Notes: generated from the letters alone by a model not told the origin. A stretch of DNA of 64,000 nt from Methylophilus sp. (GCA_030696695.1 JAUYRP010000024.1:98443-162442), one strand, 5' to 3'. Numbered from the stretch's first letter, positions 26,121-36,288 are shown. Made by a program: numbers and translations.

Positions 26121-27268
26121 AGCAACATTGCATCGTCATTACTTGTTTTGATGAAAATCAGCCCGGGTATATGGATTTTTTATACCGCATGCGCGCACTG
26201 TCTAAGGCTTATCGATTAACGGTGATTTCGCAACAAGCAGTCATTCAAGAAGAGTTACTGATACAACAAGCCCAATATCACTGTATACCGCACCGTGGCG
26301 GTAAGCTTGGTTGGTTAAACTATTTATGGAAAAGTGCAGCGTATGCTCGGCAAGCCAAAGCAGATGTCGTTGTGCTATTACATTCCGCCTTAGCACCCGT
26401 CACGTTACTATTAGGCAATATGCCACATTGCTTATATTGGAATGAGCACCCGACGAATCTGATGCATATGCCAACTGGCTTAGCACCCATTCGGCAAAGT
26501 TTTACTTGGTTATTGCAACAATTGATATTTTTTGGGGCAAAACAAGCCAGTGTGATACTGCCGATTGGTGAAGATCACCAAGCAGATTTGCTTGCACATG
26601 GCGTGTCTGCCGAAAAAATGGAACTGCAATACATGGGTGTGGCGGATCATTTTGCGCGGGCATCACAACAGCCAATATCCGATGATGAAGCCGCCACACT
26701 CAAACTAGTTTACACAGGCACGGTGAGTGCAGCACGCGGGCGAGATGTGATGTTAGAGGCCATGCATTTAGTCATCACTAACAGTTTATTTCACAAAATA
26801 CATTTGCGGATTGTGGGTGCTAGCGAGCAAGAGTTGGCATACTGCCAACAAAAAATTGAGCAACTTAATTTACAAGACCACGTAGAGGTGATTGGCCGTA
26901 TTCCTGGTGATGAAGTGTATCAATACCTACAAATGGCAGATGCAGCGATATGTATTTGGCAACCGAATACTTGGAATATGTTTAACCCGCCGACAAAACT
27001 ATTTGAATACTTGGTAGCAGGATTACCAGTGCTGGCTAGCAATATACGCACACACACCCGTTACATTGAGCATGGCGAAACAGGTTATATTTTTGACTAC
27101 CATGCGCAAGGGCTTGCAGATGCAATTCAAACGCTGAATCAAAATAAAGAACGACTCCCTACACTAAAAGCACAAGCGCGCCATGCAGGGCAACGTTATG
27201 TGTGGAGCAAGCTAGAGGCGCCATTTATAGCCTCGGTAAAAAGGGCGCAACGTCATGCAGCTATCTAA
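26117..27268 (+). CDS. Glycosyltransferase, family 4-like (EPS assembly)
   Basis: 383 residues with a GT-B fold. The N-terminal half is poorly conserved; the C-terminal half carries TGTVSAARGRDVMLEAM, HLRIVGASEQE, VIGRIPGDEVYQYLQMADA and the donor-binding PTKLFEYLVAGLPVLASN. It would transfer a sugar from a nucleotide donor to the growing lipid-linked repeat unit in the cytoplasm. It overlaps the pyruvyl transferase gene by four bases (ATGA) and the polymerase gene by 14 bases. Confidence 0.85.
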   Translation: MKQHCIVITCFDENQPGYMDFLYRMRALSKAYRLTVISQQAVIQEELLIQQAQYHCIPHRGGKLGWLNYLWKSAAYARQAKADVVVLLHSALAPVTLLLGNMPHCLYWNEHPTNLMHMPTGLAPIRQSFTWLLQQLIFFGAKQASVILPIGEDHQADLLAHGVSAEKMELQYMGVADHFARASQQPISDDEAATLKLVYTGTVSAARGRDVMLEAMHLVITNSLFHKIHLRIVGASEQELAYCQQKIEQLNLQDHVEVIGRIPGDEVYQYLQMADAAICIWQPNTWNMFNPPTKLFEYLVAGLPVLASNIRTHTRYIEHGETGYIFDYHAQGLADAIQTLNQNKERLPTLKAQARHAGQRYVWSKLEAPFIASVKRAQRHAAI

Positions 27269-28745
27269 TGTAGCCAATAGCCTTTGGTTTAAGCTGGTGC
27301 TATTCGGTACGGCGAGTTTTTTAGCAGTGCTATTTGGCATGATCGCCATTACCAACAATCCCATTTTTATTGGCTTAGCAGTCGGCATGATATTGGGCTT
27401 ATTTTTATTGGCCAGCCCAAAAATCGCTATTTGGATTGTGTTGGTGCTAGGCTTGGGTGCACCTGCTTTGCTAGACATGACCGGGCTCTCGCGCATGTTG
27501 TGGGCAGTATCGATGCTCTCGCTATTGCTTTGGGTGCCGGGTGTAATCAACTTGTTTAGCCTCAACCCACAATATAAAAAACCAACCCCTGTTTTTATTT
27601 GGCTAGCAGTGTTATTTGCTATCTTCGCGGTAATTTCTACCGTACTCCAATTGCACTCCTTTGGTGAGTTATTTGGCGGATTTAAACGCTACTTTCAAGC
27701 ATTTGGATTAATGCTGGCCTTGACGACTATTCCTTGGGCACGTGTCGATTTTAATCGGTGGTTAAAATTACTATTGGCGATTGCCCTGTTGCAACTGCCG
27801 TTTGCATTGTTTGAGCGCTTTGTACTGGTCAAATTTAGAGGTGGCATTGAATTAGGTGGTGGGCAGGCGACAGACGTAGTGGCGGGCACCATGGGGGCCA
27901 ATCTGCAAGGGGGCAGCCCTAACGCCATTATGGTCTTTTTTGTATTGCTAGCGTTTGCCTTTGTAGTGGCGCGCTGGAAAGAAAAATTAATACCTACCGC
28001 TAAAATGCTGCTCATCAGTCTGGTGTTGTTAGCACCACTGGCATTGGGTGAAACCAAAATTGTGGTGGTGCTATTGCCACTCATCTCACTGATTCTATTT
28101 GCCAAAGACATACGGCGTGAACCAAGTAAATTTCTTCCGATATTCTCAGTGTTGATATTGCTCACTCTTGCGCTGGCTTATATCTATGTTTATATGATGC
28201 TGGATAGCACGTTTACCGAAGCCTTTGTAGGGACATTGCAATACAACATCCATGAGATGGGTTACGGCAACCTATTGTTAAACAGAACCACTGTCATGAC
28301 GTTTTGGGCTGGCTTACATGATTGGTACGATCCACTCACGTTTTTATTTGGGCACGGGCTTGGTAGCTCATACGGCGCTGGCTTTGATGCTGGTCACATG
28401 GCACGCCTGTATCCCAAGTATGGGATTAATCTCACCACCATCTCTACCTTGTTATGGGATCTTGGCGTAGTCGGCTTGGTGTTTTATATCAGCATATTGG
28501 CAGCGGCTTGGGTGCAGCTATCAAAATTAGCCGCTACTAGCCTCAACCCCATCATCAGAGCCGATAGTTTGGCCATTAAAGTGGGGCTCGCGCTTATGTT
28601 CACTTTCTTGATGTATTCCGATAGCCAAGTGAACCTGATGGTGCATGAGATTATCATTGCCTGCATGTTGGGTTACGGTGCATTTTTGTATCGCGAACAA
28701 GTAGAAACCAACGCGCCGCGTGCTACTGAATTAAGCAGGATTTAA
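27255..28745 (+). CDS. Wzy-like polysaccharide polymerase (O-antigen ligase-like membrane protein)
   Basis: 496 residues with about 11-12 membrane helices and one larger periplasmic loop (about residues 325-375; LNRTTVMTFWAGLHDWYDPL, GHGLGSSYGAGFDAGH). The loop is in the position expected for the catalytic loop of Wzy polymerases and O-antigen ligases. The clear membrane topology and position between glycosyltransferase genes of a Wzx/Wzz-containing cluster support the call; sequence motifs are weak, as usual for this family. It overlaps the preceding gene by 14 bases. Confidence 0.75.
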   Translation: MQLSNVANSLWFKLVLFGTASFLAVLFGMIAITNNPIFIGLAVGMILGLFLLASPKIAIWIVLVLGLGAPALLDMTGLSRMLWAVSMLSLLLWVPGVINLFSLNPQYKKPTPVFIWLAVLFAIFAVISTVLQLHSFGELFGGFKRYFQAFGLMLALTTIPWARVDFNRWLKLLLAIALLQLPFALFERFVLVKFRGGIELGGGQATDVVAGTMGANLQGGSPNAIMVFFVLLAFAFVVARWKEKLIPTAKMLLISLVLLAPLALGETKIVVVLLPLISLILFAKDIRREPSKFLPIFSVLILLTLALAYIYVYMMLDSTFTEAFVGTLQYNIHEMGYGNLLLNRTTVMTFWAGLHDWYDPLTFLFGHGLGSSYGAGFDAGHMARLYPKYGINLTTISTLLWDLGVVGLVFYISILAAAWVQLSKLAATSLNPIIRADSLAIKVGLALMFTFLMYSDSQVNLMVHEIIIACMLGYGAFLYREQVETNAPRATELSRI

Positions 28746-28747
28746 CG

Positions 28748-29977
28748 TTGCGTTTGCTTTACCTTACTGCAGAAGAGTGGCCAACCTTTAGAGCCGATGT
28801 CACCACCTTGTTTGGCAAGTATCTGCCTACATTAGGCATTTATTCTGATTTAGTCACAGAAGCTTCAAGCATCCAACCAAGTGCAGCTACTTCTACAGTA
28901 TGGCCTGCTGGGCAGGCGACTGTCTGTATGGTGCCTGCACAACGTGCCATGCAATATATTGTGAAGTTTTTGCATCAATGCAAAGTGCTGATCTGTAGCG
29001 ATTACGCTCAATACGATGCTGTGCAAGTACGTGATATGACGGTCATCGCATTGGTGGCGCTGATCATGTGCAAACTCAAAAAACGTCCATTTTTATATTG
29101 GTTGTCATACCCACAGTCAGAAGGGCAAATTCAACGCGCCAAAGCGAGAGGCATGCAGGCTGGGATGAAATATTGGTTTCCGCTCATTCAGGGCACGTTG
29201 GGCAAGTGGCTGCTCTATCGATGGATTCTGCCGAAAGCAGACCATATCTTTGTGCAATCAGACAATATGCGTTCCGCCTTAGCTAAATATCACATTCCGT
29301 TGGATAAAATGACGCCAGTGCCGATGGGGGTGGACATGGCATCTGTCACCACATTACCTGTGCCACATAACAACTCGGTACTGACAAACAAACGTGTTGT
29401 TGTGTATTTAGGCACACTAGATAAAACCAGACAGATTGAACTGCTATTTAACATGCTTGCACGCATTCAGCTGGAAATTCCCAATGTCATCTTGGTATTG
29501 GCAGGGGACACTGAAGATGTAGCCCATCGTGCTTGGCTGAAACAACAAGCAGAAATAGCCAAGGTGGCCGATGCCGTATTATGGACTGGTTGGCTCGCCA
29601 TGGATGAGGCTTGGCGTTACGTGGTCAGTGCAGAAGTCGGATTATCACCATTTCCGCGTGGTGTATTACTGGATATGGCATCACCCACCAAAGCGGTCGA
29701 ATATATGGCCTTGGGTGTGCCGGTGGTGGCCAATGATAATCCTGATCAAGCACAAGTAATTGCTGAGAGTGGGGCGGGTGTGTGCGTACCCTTGACGGCA
29801 GAAGCATTTGCGCAAGCCACCCTCAACCTAATGAATGACGCTGCAAGCCGAGCGCGCATGTCGGCATTAGGTAAAACCTATATCGCTGAACACCGCAATT
29901 ATCAACACATTAGTGCAATGCTGGCTGAACGCTATCACACGCTCATCACCACGCAATATGGCAATGAATTATCTTAA
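28748..29977 (+). CDS. Glycosyltransferase, family 4 (EPS assembly)
   Basis: 409 residues starting at TTG 28748, two bases after the polymerase stop. The N-terminus (RLLYLTAEEWPTFRADVTTLFGKYL) is the acceptor-binding Rossmann part. The C-terminal half shows VVYLGTLDKTRQIELLFNML, NVILVLAGDTEDV and SPTKAVEYMALGVPVVANDNP, characteristic of family 4 enzymes. A short helix-rich stretch near 95-140 (VALIMCKLKKRPFLYWLSYP) may touch the membrane. It is followed by a 69-base gap, the longest inside the cluster downstream of epsD. Confidence 0.85.
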   Translation: MRLLYLTAEEWPTFRADVTTLFGKYLPTLGIYSDLVTEASSIQPSAATSTVWPAGQATVCMVPAQRAMQYIVKFLHQCKVLICSDYAQYDAVQVRDMTVIALVALIMCKLKKRPFLYWLSYPQSEGQIQRAKARGMQAGMKYWFPLIQGTLGKWLLYRWILPKADHIFVQSDNMRSALAKYHIPLDKMTPVPMGVDMASVTTLPVPHNNSVLTNKRVVVYLGTLDKTRQIELLFNMLARIQLEIPNVILVLAGDTEDVAHRAWLKQQAEIAKVADAVLWTGWLAMDEAWRYVVSAEVGLSPFPRGVLLDMASPTKAVEYMALGVPVVANDNPDQAQVIAESGAGVCVPLTAEAFAQATLNLMNDAASRARMSALGKTYIAEHRNYQHISAMLAERYHTLITTQYGNELS

Positions 29978-30046
29978 TACTGTCATAAATAGTTGTTAAT
30001 CTAAAAGCCTAACTATTTTAGATAACAAGTTGATTAAGATCATCAA

Positions 30047-31000
30047 TTGAATAAGACGTACATGAAGCCATCGCCCAGCACTGCACCAATGTTTACCGTG
30101 TTTACCCCCACTTATAATCGTGCGCATACCCTGCACCGTGTCTTTGAGAGTTTGCAACAACAAACCTTTCGTGACTTTGAATGGTTGGTGGTAGACGATG
30201 GTTCCACTGACGGCACGGCGCAACTGATTCAACAATGGCGTGCAATCGCTGATTTCCCTATCCTGTATTTTCAGCAGCCTAATTATGGCAAGCACATTGC
30301 CTTTAACCGCGGCGTAGAAAAAGCCAACGGCACCTACTTTTTACCGATAGATTCCGATGATGCGTTTTTACCGGATGCGCTGGAGAAAATGTTGCACTGG
30401 TGGTATTTGATACCTGAACAGCAACGTGACAGATACACAGGTATTGTCACCTTGTGTCAGTATGAAAACGGTGAAATATGCGGAGAGTCTTTTACCGAAA
30501 GCCCCTTAGATACCAATGCCTTAGACTTGCGTTATATCTACAAAAAACGCGGTGAATGCTGGGGATTTCATCGCACTGCAGTGCTCAAACAGTTTCCGTT
30601 TCCTGAAGATTTAAGTGTACGTTTTGTGCCTGAGAATATTGTGTGGGATGCCATTGCCAGCCAATACCGCATTCGCTGCATCAACGAACCATTGCGTATT
30701 TTTTATCAAGATTCTGGTAATCAAATTACCAAAGCCAATCCACAAAAAAAAGCACGGGTGAAAGAGTATTTTTTAGAAATGCTCAATCGCGATTTCCGTT
30801 ACTTTTTTCATGACCCAATTACATTTCTGAAATGGTCAGTGCTGTATGTGCGCTACAGCTTGCTAGCTGGGGATAAGCGGTTTCTATCCATCAAAAAATA
30901 TCGCCATCCTGGCGCGTTTCTATTGGTGTTGCTGGCCTTGTTACCAGGCGCATTGGTGTGTATCAATGACCACATTCAGCATGATGTAAAGCCAGTGTAA
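30047..31000 (+). CDS. Glycosyltransferase, family 2
   Basis: 317 residues with a GT-A fold. The N-terminal motifs are FTVFTPTYNRAHTLHRVFES and FEWLVVDDGSTDG, with the metal-binding DSDDAF near residue 103. The C-terminal region (FFHDPITFLKWSVLYVRYSL) is common in bacterial EPS family 2 enzymes, and a hydrophobic end (PGAFLLVLLALLPGALV) may anchor it to the membrane. The start may be TTG 30047 or ATG 30062; neither has a clear ribosome binding site. It is separated by four bases from the glycoside hydrolase gene. Confidence 0.88.
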   Translation: MNKTYMKPSPSTAPMFTVFTPTYNRAHTLHRVFESLQQQTFRDFEWLVVDDGSTDGTAQLIQQWRAIADFPILYFQQPNYGKHIAFNRGVEKANGTYFLPIDSDDAFLPDALEKMLHWWYLIPEQQRDRYTGIVTLCQYENGEICGESFTESPLDTNALDLRYIYKKRGECWGFHRTAVLKQFPFPEDLSVRFVPENIVWDAIASQYRIRCINEPLRIFYQDSGNQITKANPQKKARVKEYFLEMLNRDFRYFFHDPITFLKWSVLYVRYSLLAGDKRFLSIKKYRHPGAFLLVLLALLPGALVCINDHIQHDVKPV

Positions 31001-31004
31001 TCGC

Positions 31005-33308
31005 ATGCGTATCATCACACTCTTTGTATTGTTGTGTTGCGTGTGTGTGCAGCATGCAGTGGCAGCAACGGATTGGGTGCCCGTGCAAGACGTTTCACTA
31101 GAGATAGAAGCAGGCAGTATTTTAGATTTCTCCACTCTATTGCCACCCGCAACCCCTGTTCTAGAGCCGCTTACCCTCAATGCACAAGGCCAATGGGTTC
31201 AAGTAAGCGCACCCGATAAACCGCTCAGATTTTTAATTGGCTCCATTGGTTTTGGCGTCAATTTAGGCAGTTTTCCAGATCACGCCACCATAGAGCGTTA
31301 TGTGCAGCAATACCGTGCCCATGGCTACCAGATGGTACGTTTAGACTTTTTGGAATCCATGTTGATGGAAGGGCGCCAACATGATTTTGACTACAACCCT
31401 GTACAGCTAGACCGTTTTTATTATCTAGTATCCACATTAAAAAAGAACGGTATGTACTTAATTTTAAATGGATTAAGTAATGACAATGGTGGTTATGGCA
31501 ATGTGCAAGAACGCTGGATAGGCAAGAAGAAGCTGCACAAAGGCATTTATTTTGATGTTGATAAACAAGCGCATTGGAAAAAGTTGATACGCACCATGTA
31601 TGGGCAAGTCAACCCGTATACCAAACAAACTACGCTGAAAGACCCAGTGCTGGCTGGCTTGATTTTGGTGAATGAAGGTAATTTGGCCTTTTTAAATCGC
31701 CAAGGTGTAGATGCTTCTCTACAACCACATTTTGCACAATGGTTACAAAAAAAATATAAGAATCAATCTAGCCTTCAACAAGCTTGGGGCAAAGAGCTCA
31801 AGGCAGAAGAGCAATTGAGCAAGCAGAATGTTGCATTTCCATCGCCTGATGCTTGGACATCCAAACGCATGGCAGACACGCAGGCATTTTTCTTTGATAC
31901 AGAAAAGCACACAGCCGACTGGATGACGCAGCACCTGCGCGCCTTAGGCTATACAGGGGTGGTTTCTAGTTACAACCTTTGGCATTCGCCCGCTGCGCAT
32001 GCCAGCAGAGGGCAACTGCCGTGGGTTGATATGCATAACTATTTTGCGCACCCAGAATATTTGGCCAATGGCCAAATGCGGGTAAATCAAAATAGTATGT
32101 TGGGCACCAGTGCGCGTTATGTGCGTGAACTAGCGAGTGCGCGGCATTGGGGCAAACCTTTTACGGTGACTGAACACGGGCAAGTGTTTTGGAATCCGTA
32201 TCGGCGTGAAAATAGCTTGGCATTGCCCGCCTATGCAGCATTACAGGGTTGGAATGGTATTTGCCAACATTCAGGTGCAATTGATTTAAGCTACGCACCA
32301 ACCGTTGGCCGCAAACAAATCATTCACCCTTTTGCGGTAGGTACTGATCCTATCTCACGTGTGACAGAAACGTTATCTGCGCTGCTGTATTTAAGGGGGG
32401 ATGTCAGCCCAGCCAAACATAGCATGGGAGTAGGTTTTGGCGCCAAAGAGGCCTTTGAGCAAAGTGCGCATTTGGGTAGCCTACCAGACGATGTGTCTAA
32501 GTTAAGTTTAATTACAGGTTTGGGATTAGATTGGCAAAGCACGGCTGATGGTAATCAACACGCTGGCTATGATGCGCAATTGAGTATGAGCAATAGTGAG
32601 ATCAAATTGTTGCGTAATATAGCGGTCAGGGACGTAAAGCCTGTCTCCAATTTCAGCACCATGCTAGATAGTTGGATGCAAACTTATGCATCGACATTGG
32701 CTTATCCTGCAAGAAAAATCACACAGCTAGCGAATGAGCGCTTTTCTGCGCACATTGAAACGCTCAAAAAATTTGGTTGGTTGAGTCAGCACAACTTAAC
32801 CAATGCCAAGCAGCAAGTATTTCACAGCGATACCAACGAGCTGTTATTGGAATCTGCGCAAAATCGCATGACCATCATCACCCCCAATACCGAAGCGGTA
32901 ACGTTTGATAGGCCTACAACCCATAAGCTGAATCAACTGAGCGTGCTGTCAGCACAGCGAGGCGCTATGGTGAGTCTTTCGGCCATGGATCAACAACCGC
33001 TAGCCAATAGCAAACGCATGCTGTTGATATTGGCAACGGATGCAAGAAACAGCGATATGCAATTTACTGACGGTACGGAGAATACGATACGTCACCTTGG
33101 CAAACCACCGGTGCTCATCCAAGCCAACAAAATCAAGCTTGCTGTGAAAACGCCACATAAGCAGGTACTTAAGTTGTACTCACTGAACTTGCGGGGTCAA
33201 CGTATGGATGCCATCCCATTGAAACAAACCGCGACTAGTGTTGAGTTTGAACTCGATATACAACAGCTTAGCCATGGTGCAACTACGTATTTTGAAATTA
33301 GTGTGTAG
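31005..33308 (+). CDS. Secreted glycoside hydrolase-like protein (clan GH-A, cellulase-like)
   Basis: 767 residues with a signal peptide (IITLFVLLCCVCVQHAVAA). A TIM-barrel catalytic region spans about 70-460. The likely acid/base is Glu224 in GLILVNEGNLAF and the likely nucleophile Glu390 in TVTEHGQVFWNPY, the spacing expected of clan GH-A enzymes. The last 250 residues look like beta-sandwich domains (SVLSAQRGAMVSLSAM, LKLYSLNLRGQRMDAIPL). It lies inside the EPS cluster between two glycosyltransferase genes, so a role in trimming or releasing the polymer in the periplasm is plausible. The exact GH family cannot be given. Confidence 0.75.
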   Translation: MRIITLFVLLCCVCVQHAVAATDWVPVQDVSLEIEAGSILDFSTLLPPATPVLEPLTLNAQGQWVQVSAPDKPLRFLIGSIGFGVNLGSFPDHATIERYVQQYRAHGYQMVRLDFLESMLMEGRQHDFDYNPVQLDRFYYLVSTLKKNGMYLILNGLSNDNGGYGNVQERWIGKKKLHKGIYFDVDKQAHWKKLIRTMYGQVNPYTKQTTLKDPVLAGLILVNEGNLAFLNRQGVDASLQPHFAQWLQKKYKNQSSLQQAWGKELKAEEQLSKQNVAFPSPDAWTSKRMADTQAFFFDTEKHTADWMTQHLRALGYTGVVSSYNLWHSPAAHASRGQLPWVDMHNYFAHPEYLANGQMRVNQNSMLGTSARYVRELASARHWGKPFTVTEHGQVFWNPYRRENSLALPAYAALQGWNGICQHSGAIDLSYAPTVGRKQIIHPFAVGTDPISRVTETLSALLYLRGDVSPAKHSMGVGFGAKEAFEQSAHLGSLPDDVSKLSLITGLGLDWQSTADGNQHAGYDAQLSMSNSEIKLLRNIAVRDVKPVSNFSTMLDSWMQTYASTLAYPARKITQLANERFSAHIETLKKFGWLSQHNLTNAKQQVFHSDTNELLLESAQNRMTIITPNTEAVTFDRPTTHKLNQLSVLSAQRGAMVSLSAMDQQPLANSKRMLLILATDARNSDMQFTDGTENTIRHLGKPPVLIQANKIKLAVKTPHKQVLKLYSLNLRGQRMDAIPLKQTATSVEFELDIQQLSHGATTYFEISV

Positions 33309-33319
33309 GTAGGCCTCAC

Positions 33320-34579
33320 TTGAACCCCATTTCTCAATCTCACAAAACTAAACTCGCGATTATCGTGCCAGAGATGTTGCCTGTGCCGCCAGTCAAAGGG
33401 GGCGCGGTGGAACATTGGGTGCATGAAGTCGCCAATCGCTTAGACGCAGAGCGCTTTGATATCAGCATCATTTCTAGACCATCTGGTGAAAACATCGCTG
33501 GACGAATTCGCTACGTAGGTATCCCATGGACCACACTGGAAAAAGCCTGCTATTGGCTAAAAGAGCGCGTAAGTTGGCGTAATCCGCTAAGATATTTGGC
33601 TAAATTTCAAAATGTGATGAGTTATGGATTGCGCCTAAATCGGCAAGTGCAAGCGGCTGATATTTTGATTGTGCACAATGAACCCAACTTGCTATTGCTC
33701 ATGCACAAACCCAAGCATCAACAGTGGGTACTGCATATGCATAACAATCATTTGAACCATGCCTTGTTTAAATGGTGTTACCAGCGCGCATTGCAAAAAG
33801 TAGATATGGTAATTTGCGTCAGCGCTTATATTCAGCAAGCTGCAATCAAGACATTTCCGCAGCATGCGGATAAATTTAAAGTGCTTTTTAATGCCACTGA
33901 TACCGAGGTATTTAAGCCATATGGCGAAATCGCAACCTTAACTGTGAATACTTTATTGCAATTTACCCAAGCCACACCCTATGTGTTGTATGTGGGCAGG
34001 CTCACGCAAGAAAAAGGCGTGGATGTGTTGATTCAAGCTTTTCAACAAACGCTTACATCACACCCCAATGCAAAGCTGGTGATTACTGGCAGTTCGTTTT
34101 TTGAGGGTGCCGCAAAAACTACCTATCAACAATCATTGCAAGAATTGGCTAAGCCCATTGCAGAGCATATTGTATTTACTGGTTTCATCCCGCACCATCA
34201 GCTCAAGTATCTTTACGCAGCTGCACATGTGGTTGTGTTGCCCTCTGTTTGGCAAGACCCATGCCCTTTGGTGGTGTTAGAAACCATGGCCTCAGGCACT
34301 TGTATCATTGCTAGCAAAGTAGGCGGAGTGCCTGAAGTGATCGACCACGAAGTGAATGGTGTATTAGTGAACCCAAACCAAGTAAATGAACTGGCTACGG
34401 CTTTAAATGATTTGTTGCAACATCCAGATAAAGCCCAACTAATGGCTTCGGCAGCACGCCAGAAAATGCTTGATGGCTATGCATGGGAACATCTGGTCAG
34501 CAAGCTTGAACAACACTTAGTGACATTATCACGCCTCACATCGTCTGGCACCACATTATCAGGATCTGATTTATCATGA
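33320..34579 (+). CDS. Glycosyltransferase, family 4
   Basis: 419 residues. N-terminal IIVPEMLPVPPVKGGAVEHWV is the glycine-rich acceptor loop of family 4 enzymes. The C-terminal part has YVLYVGRLTQEKGVDVLIQAF, KLVITGSSFF and the donor-binding CPLVVLETMASGTCIIASKV. It starts at TTG 33320, eleven bases after the hydrolase stop, and overlaps the next gene by four bases (ATGA), so it belongs to the same operon. Confidence 0.9.
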   Translation: MNPISQSHKTKLAIIVPEMLPVPPVKGGAVEHWVHEVANRLDAERFDISIISRPSGENIAGRIRYVGIPWTTLEKACYWLKERVSWRNPLRYLAKFQNVMSYGLRLNRQVQAADILIVHNEPNLLLLMHKPKHQQWVLHMHNNHLNHALFKWCYQRALQKVDMVICVSAYIQQAAIKTFPQHADKFKVLFNATDTEVFKPYGEIATLTVNTLLQFTQATPYVLYVGRLTQEKGVDVLIQAFQQTLTSHPNAKLVITGSSFFEGAAKTTYQQSLQELAKPIAEHIVFTGFIPHHQLKYLYAAAHVVVLPSVWQDPCPLVVLETMASGTCIIASKVGGVPEVIDHEVNGVLVNPNQVNELATALNDLLQHPDKAQLMASAARQKMLDGYAWEHLVSKLEQHLVTLSRLTSSGTTLSGSDLS

Positions 34580-35679
34580 TTGCTATCGTATACCCTCAGT
34601 TTTACGGTGTCGGTGGCATTGCCCGGTATTTGGATTCGTTTTTAACCAACCTGCCGCCAGAGCACCCCACTATTTACGTGATTACGGGGGATGAGCACCG
34701 TATGCCACGCGCTTATCCCAATGTGGAAATTCTGCATATTCCATTTACGGCAAGCCGTTTCAATTTGTTTTTTTGGACACTTAAAGCCAATCGCTTGATC
34801 AAACAGTTAAAGCAGTCCGGCAAAATTGCAGTGGTGAATTTGCATATCCCACCGTTAATCACAGGGCTGCTACTCACCAAAGCCGTGCCTATGGTGCTGA
34901 CTGCCCACACCACTTATGTGGGGATGTCGGGTAATTTTTATGATAAAACCTATTTTAAAAGCCAATGGGGTAGGGTTGAGATTGCCATCAAAATTTACCT
35001 CGAACGTATTATTTTTAAACGTGCAAAACACATCATCACCCTGACTGCGCAAGGCGAGCAAGAACTGAGGCGCTATCAAGTTTCTGCGCCTGTTAGCATT
35101 GTGCCAAATGGCGTTGATATACAAGCATTCACCCATGCGATGGCTACAAATAAAACAGTGGATGTGTTGTTTTGCGGCAGAATAGAAGTGAGAAAAGGCA
35201 GCCGCCCTATGGTGGATGTATGCAAAGCCTTGGTGCAATATAAGCCTGATATACAGATTTTAATTGTCGGCTATGGCGATGATGACCCCTATGTAAAAGG
35301 GCAACTGGAAGACTACGCAGCCAATATCACGCTTGCAGGCAAGGTGAAATTTACTGACATGCCAGACATTTATGCAAAAAGCAGGGTGTATGTTTCTACC
35401 TCTTATTACGAAGGCTTACCAGGCACGTGTCTAGAAGCTATGGCAACGGGTTTACCAGCAGTGGTGTGGGATTTTCCATTCTACGAGGCATTGGTTGTAC
35501 AACATCAGACAGGACTACGTGTAACACCCAATGACACCAGTGAGATGGTGATTGGCATTGCACAGCAATTATTGAAACTTAAAGAAAATGACATGCTGTC
35601 AAAGACTGTAAGACAGCATGTTGAGCACTATTACAATTGGAAAAACTTAGCTAAACAGCTACTGCACATATTGCGTTAG
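34576..35679 (+). CDS. Glycosyltransferase, family 4 (last gene of EPS cluster)
   Basis: 367 residues. It opens with IAIVYPQFYGVGGIARYLDS and has the family 4 core motifs VDVLFCGRIEVRKGSRPM, ILIVGYGDDDPYV and YEGLPGTCLEAMATGLPAV. It is translationally coupled to the previous glycosyltransferase gene. It appears to end the plus-strand EPS operon: the next gene is on the opposite strand. No clear terminator hairpin is visible in the 69 bases between them. Confidence 0.9.
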   Translation: MIAIVYPQFYGVGGIARYLDSFLTNLPPEHPTIYVITGDEHRMPRAYPNVEILHIPFTASRFNLFFWTLKANRLIKQLKQSGKIAVVNLHIPPLITGLLLTKAVPMVLTAHTTYVGMSGNFYDKTYFKSQWGRVEIAIKIYLERIIFKRAKHIITLTAQGEQELRRYQVSAPVSIVPNGVDIQAFTHAMATNKTVDVLFCGRIEVRKGSRPMVDVCKALVQYKPDIQILIVGYGDDDPYVKGQLEDYAANITLAGKVKFTDMPDIYAKSRVYVSTSYYEGLPGTCLEAMATGLPAVVWDFPFYEALVVQHQTGLRVTPNDTSEMVIGIAQQLLKLKENDMLSKTVRQHVEHYYNWKNLAKQLLHILR

Positions 35680-35748
35680 CTAAATCAGAAAAGATAGTTA
35701 ATTTGGTAGCTTGCTTTGCTGCTAAACCCAGATTAAGTAAATGAGCGA

Positions 35749-35994
35749 CTATTTATCTTTTTTACTCTTTTTATTAGATTTGGCCAGCATTTCTTCACGT
35801 TTTTCGCGCCATTCTTTAAGCTCTTCATCTTCAATTTCTAATTGAATGGCTAGCGCTTCCACTAATGTGAGTTTTTTGTCTTCGGCACGACGATATAGCT
35901 TACCGCGCATTCTATATTGCAGCTTATCAATTTCATCGTCGGATAACTGCTGTGCTTTTTCTAGGTATTCTTCACTTGCTTCTTTAATTTTCAA
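35749..35994 (-). CDS. Small highly charged helical protein, unknown function
   Basis: 81 residues, very rich in Glu and Lys and predicted to be wholly helical (ASEEYLEKAQQLSDDEIDKL, EIEDEELKEWREKREEML), with a basic tail (KSNKKSKKDK). The start is TTG 35994, preceded by AGGGAAG. There is no signal peptide or membrane segment. I do not recognise a named family. It is convergent with the end of the EPS operon and probably independent of it. Confidence 0.65.
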   Translation of the reverse strand: MKIKEASEEYLEKAQQLSDDEIDKLQYRMRGKLYRRAEDKKLTLVEALAIQLEIEDEELKEWREKREEMLAKSNKKSKKDK

Positions 35995-36288
35995 TTGTCT
36001 TCCCTCTGTTTGTTGAACATTTGAATCGTTTATTGTGAATTATTTATTATTTGAACGGATTATAGAGGCCTTGGCTGTTCGGCTGTGTTAAATATTTGTG
36101 AAATTCGACAGCTTGAGGATAAATAATTCTTTTAAAACTGCGCTTTTGTCACGAATCTGAAATACGAGCTACCAATTATTAGTCCGTTAAGACTAGATGG
36201 CGGTACTTAGCCAGTCATCACACCGTCACGGCACCTCTTTAAGCTATTCTGCAAATCAAACCATCATCCACAATTTATAGAGGCAAAC
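35995..36288. promoter_or_regulatory. Divergent intergenic region before the PEP-CTERM gene
   Basis: 294 bases between two divergent genes, so it should hold both promoters. The left half is AT-rich. On the plus side TAGAGG lies before the PEP-CTERM start codon as the ribosome binding site. A GGCAC...GC pair near 36230-36244 resembles a sigma-54 site but has 11 instead of 10 bases between the GG and GC elements, so I do not call it. Confidence 0.4.

Noticed and set aside
36225..36246. GGCAC...GC pair upstream of the PEP-CTERM gene resembling a sigma-54 promoter
   Set aside because: The GG and GC elements are 11 bases apart instead of the required 10, and the TTGC box is not present. Attractive because PEP-CTERM genes can be sigma-54-controlled, but not supported here.
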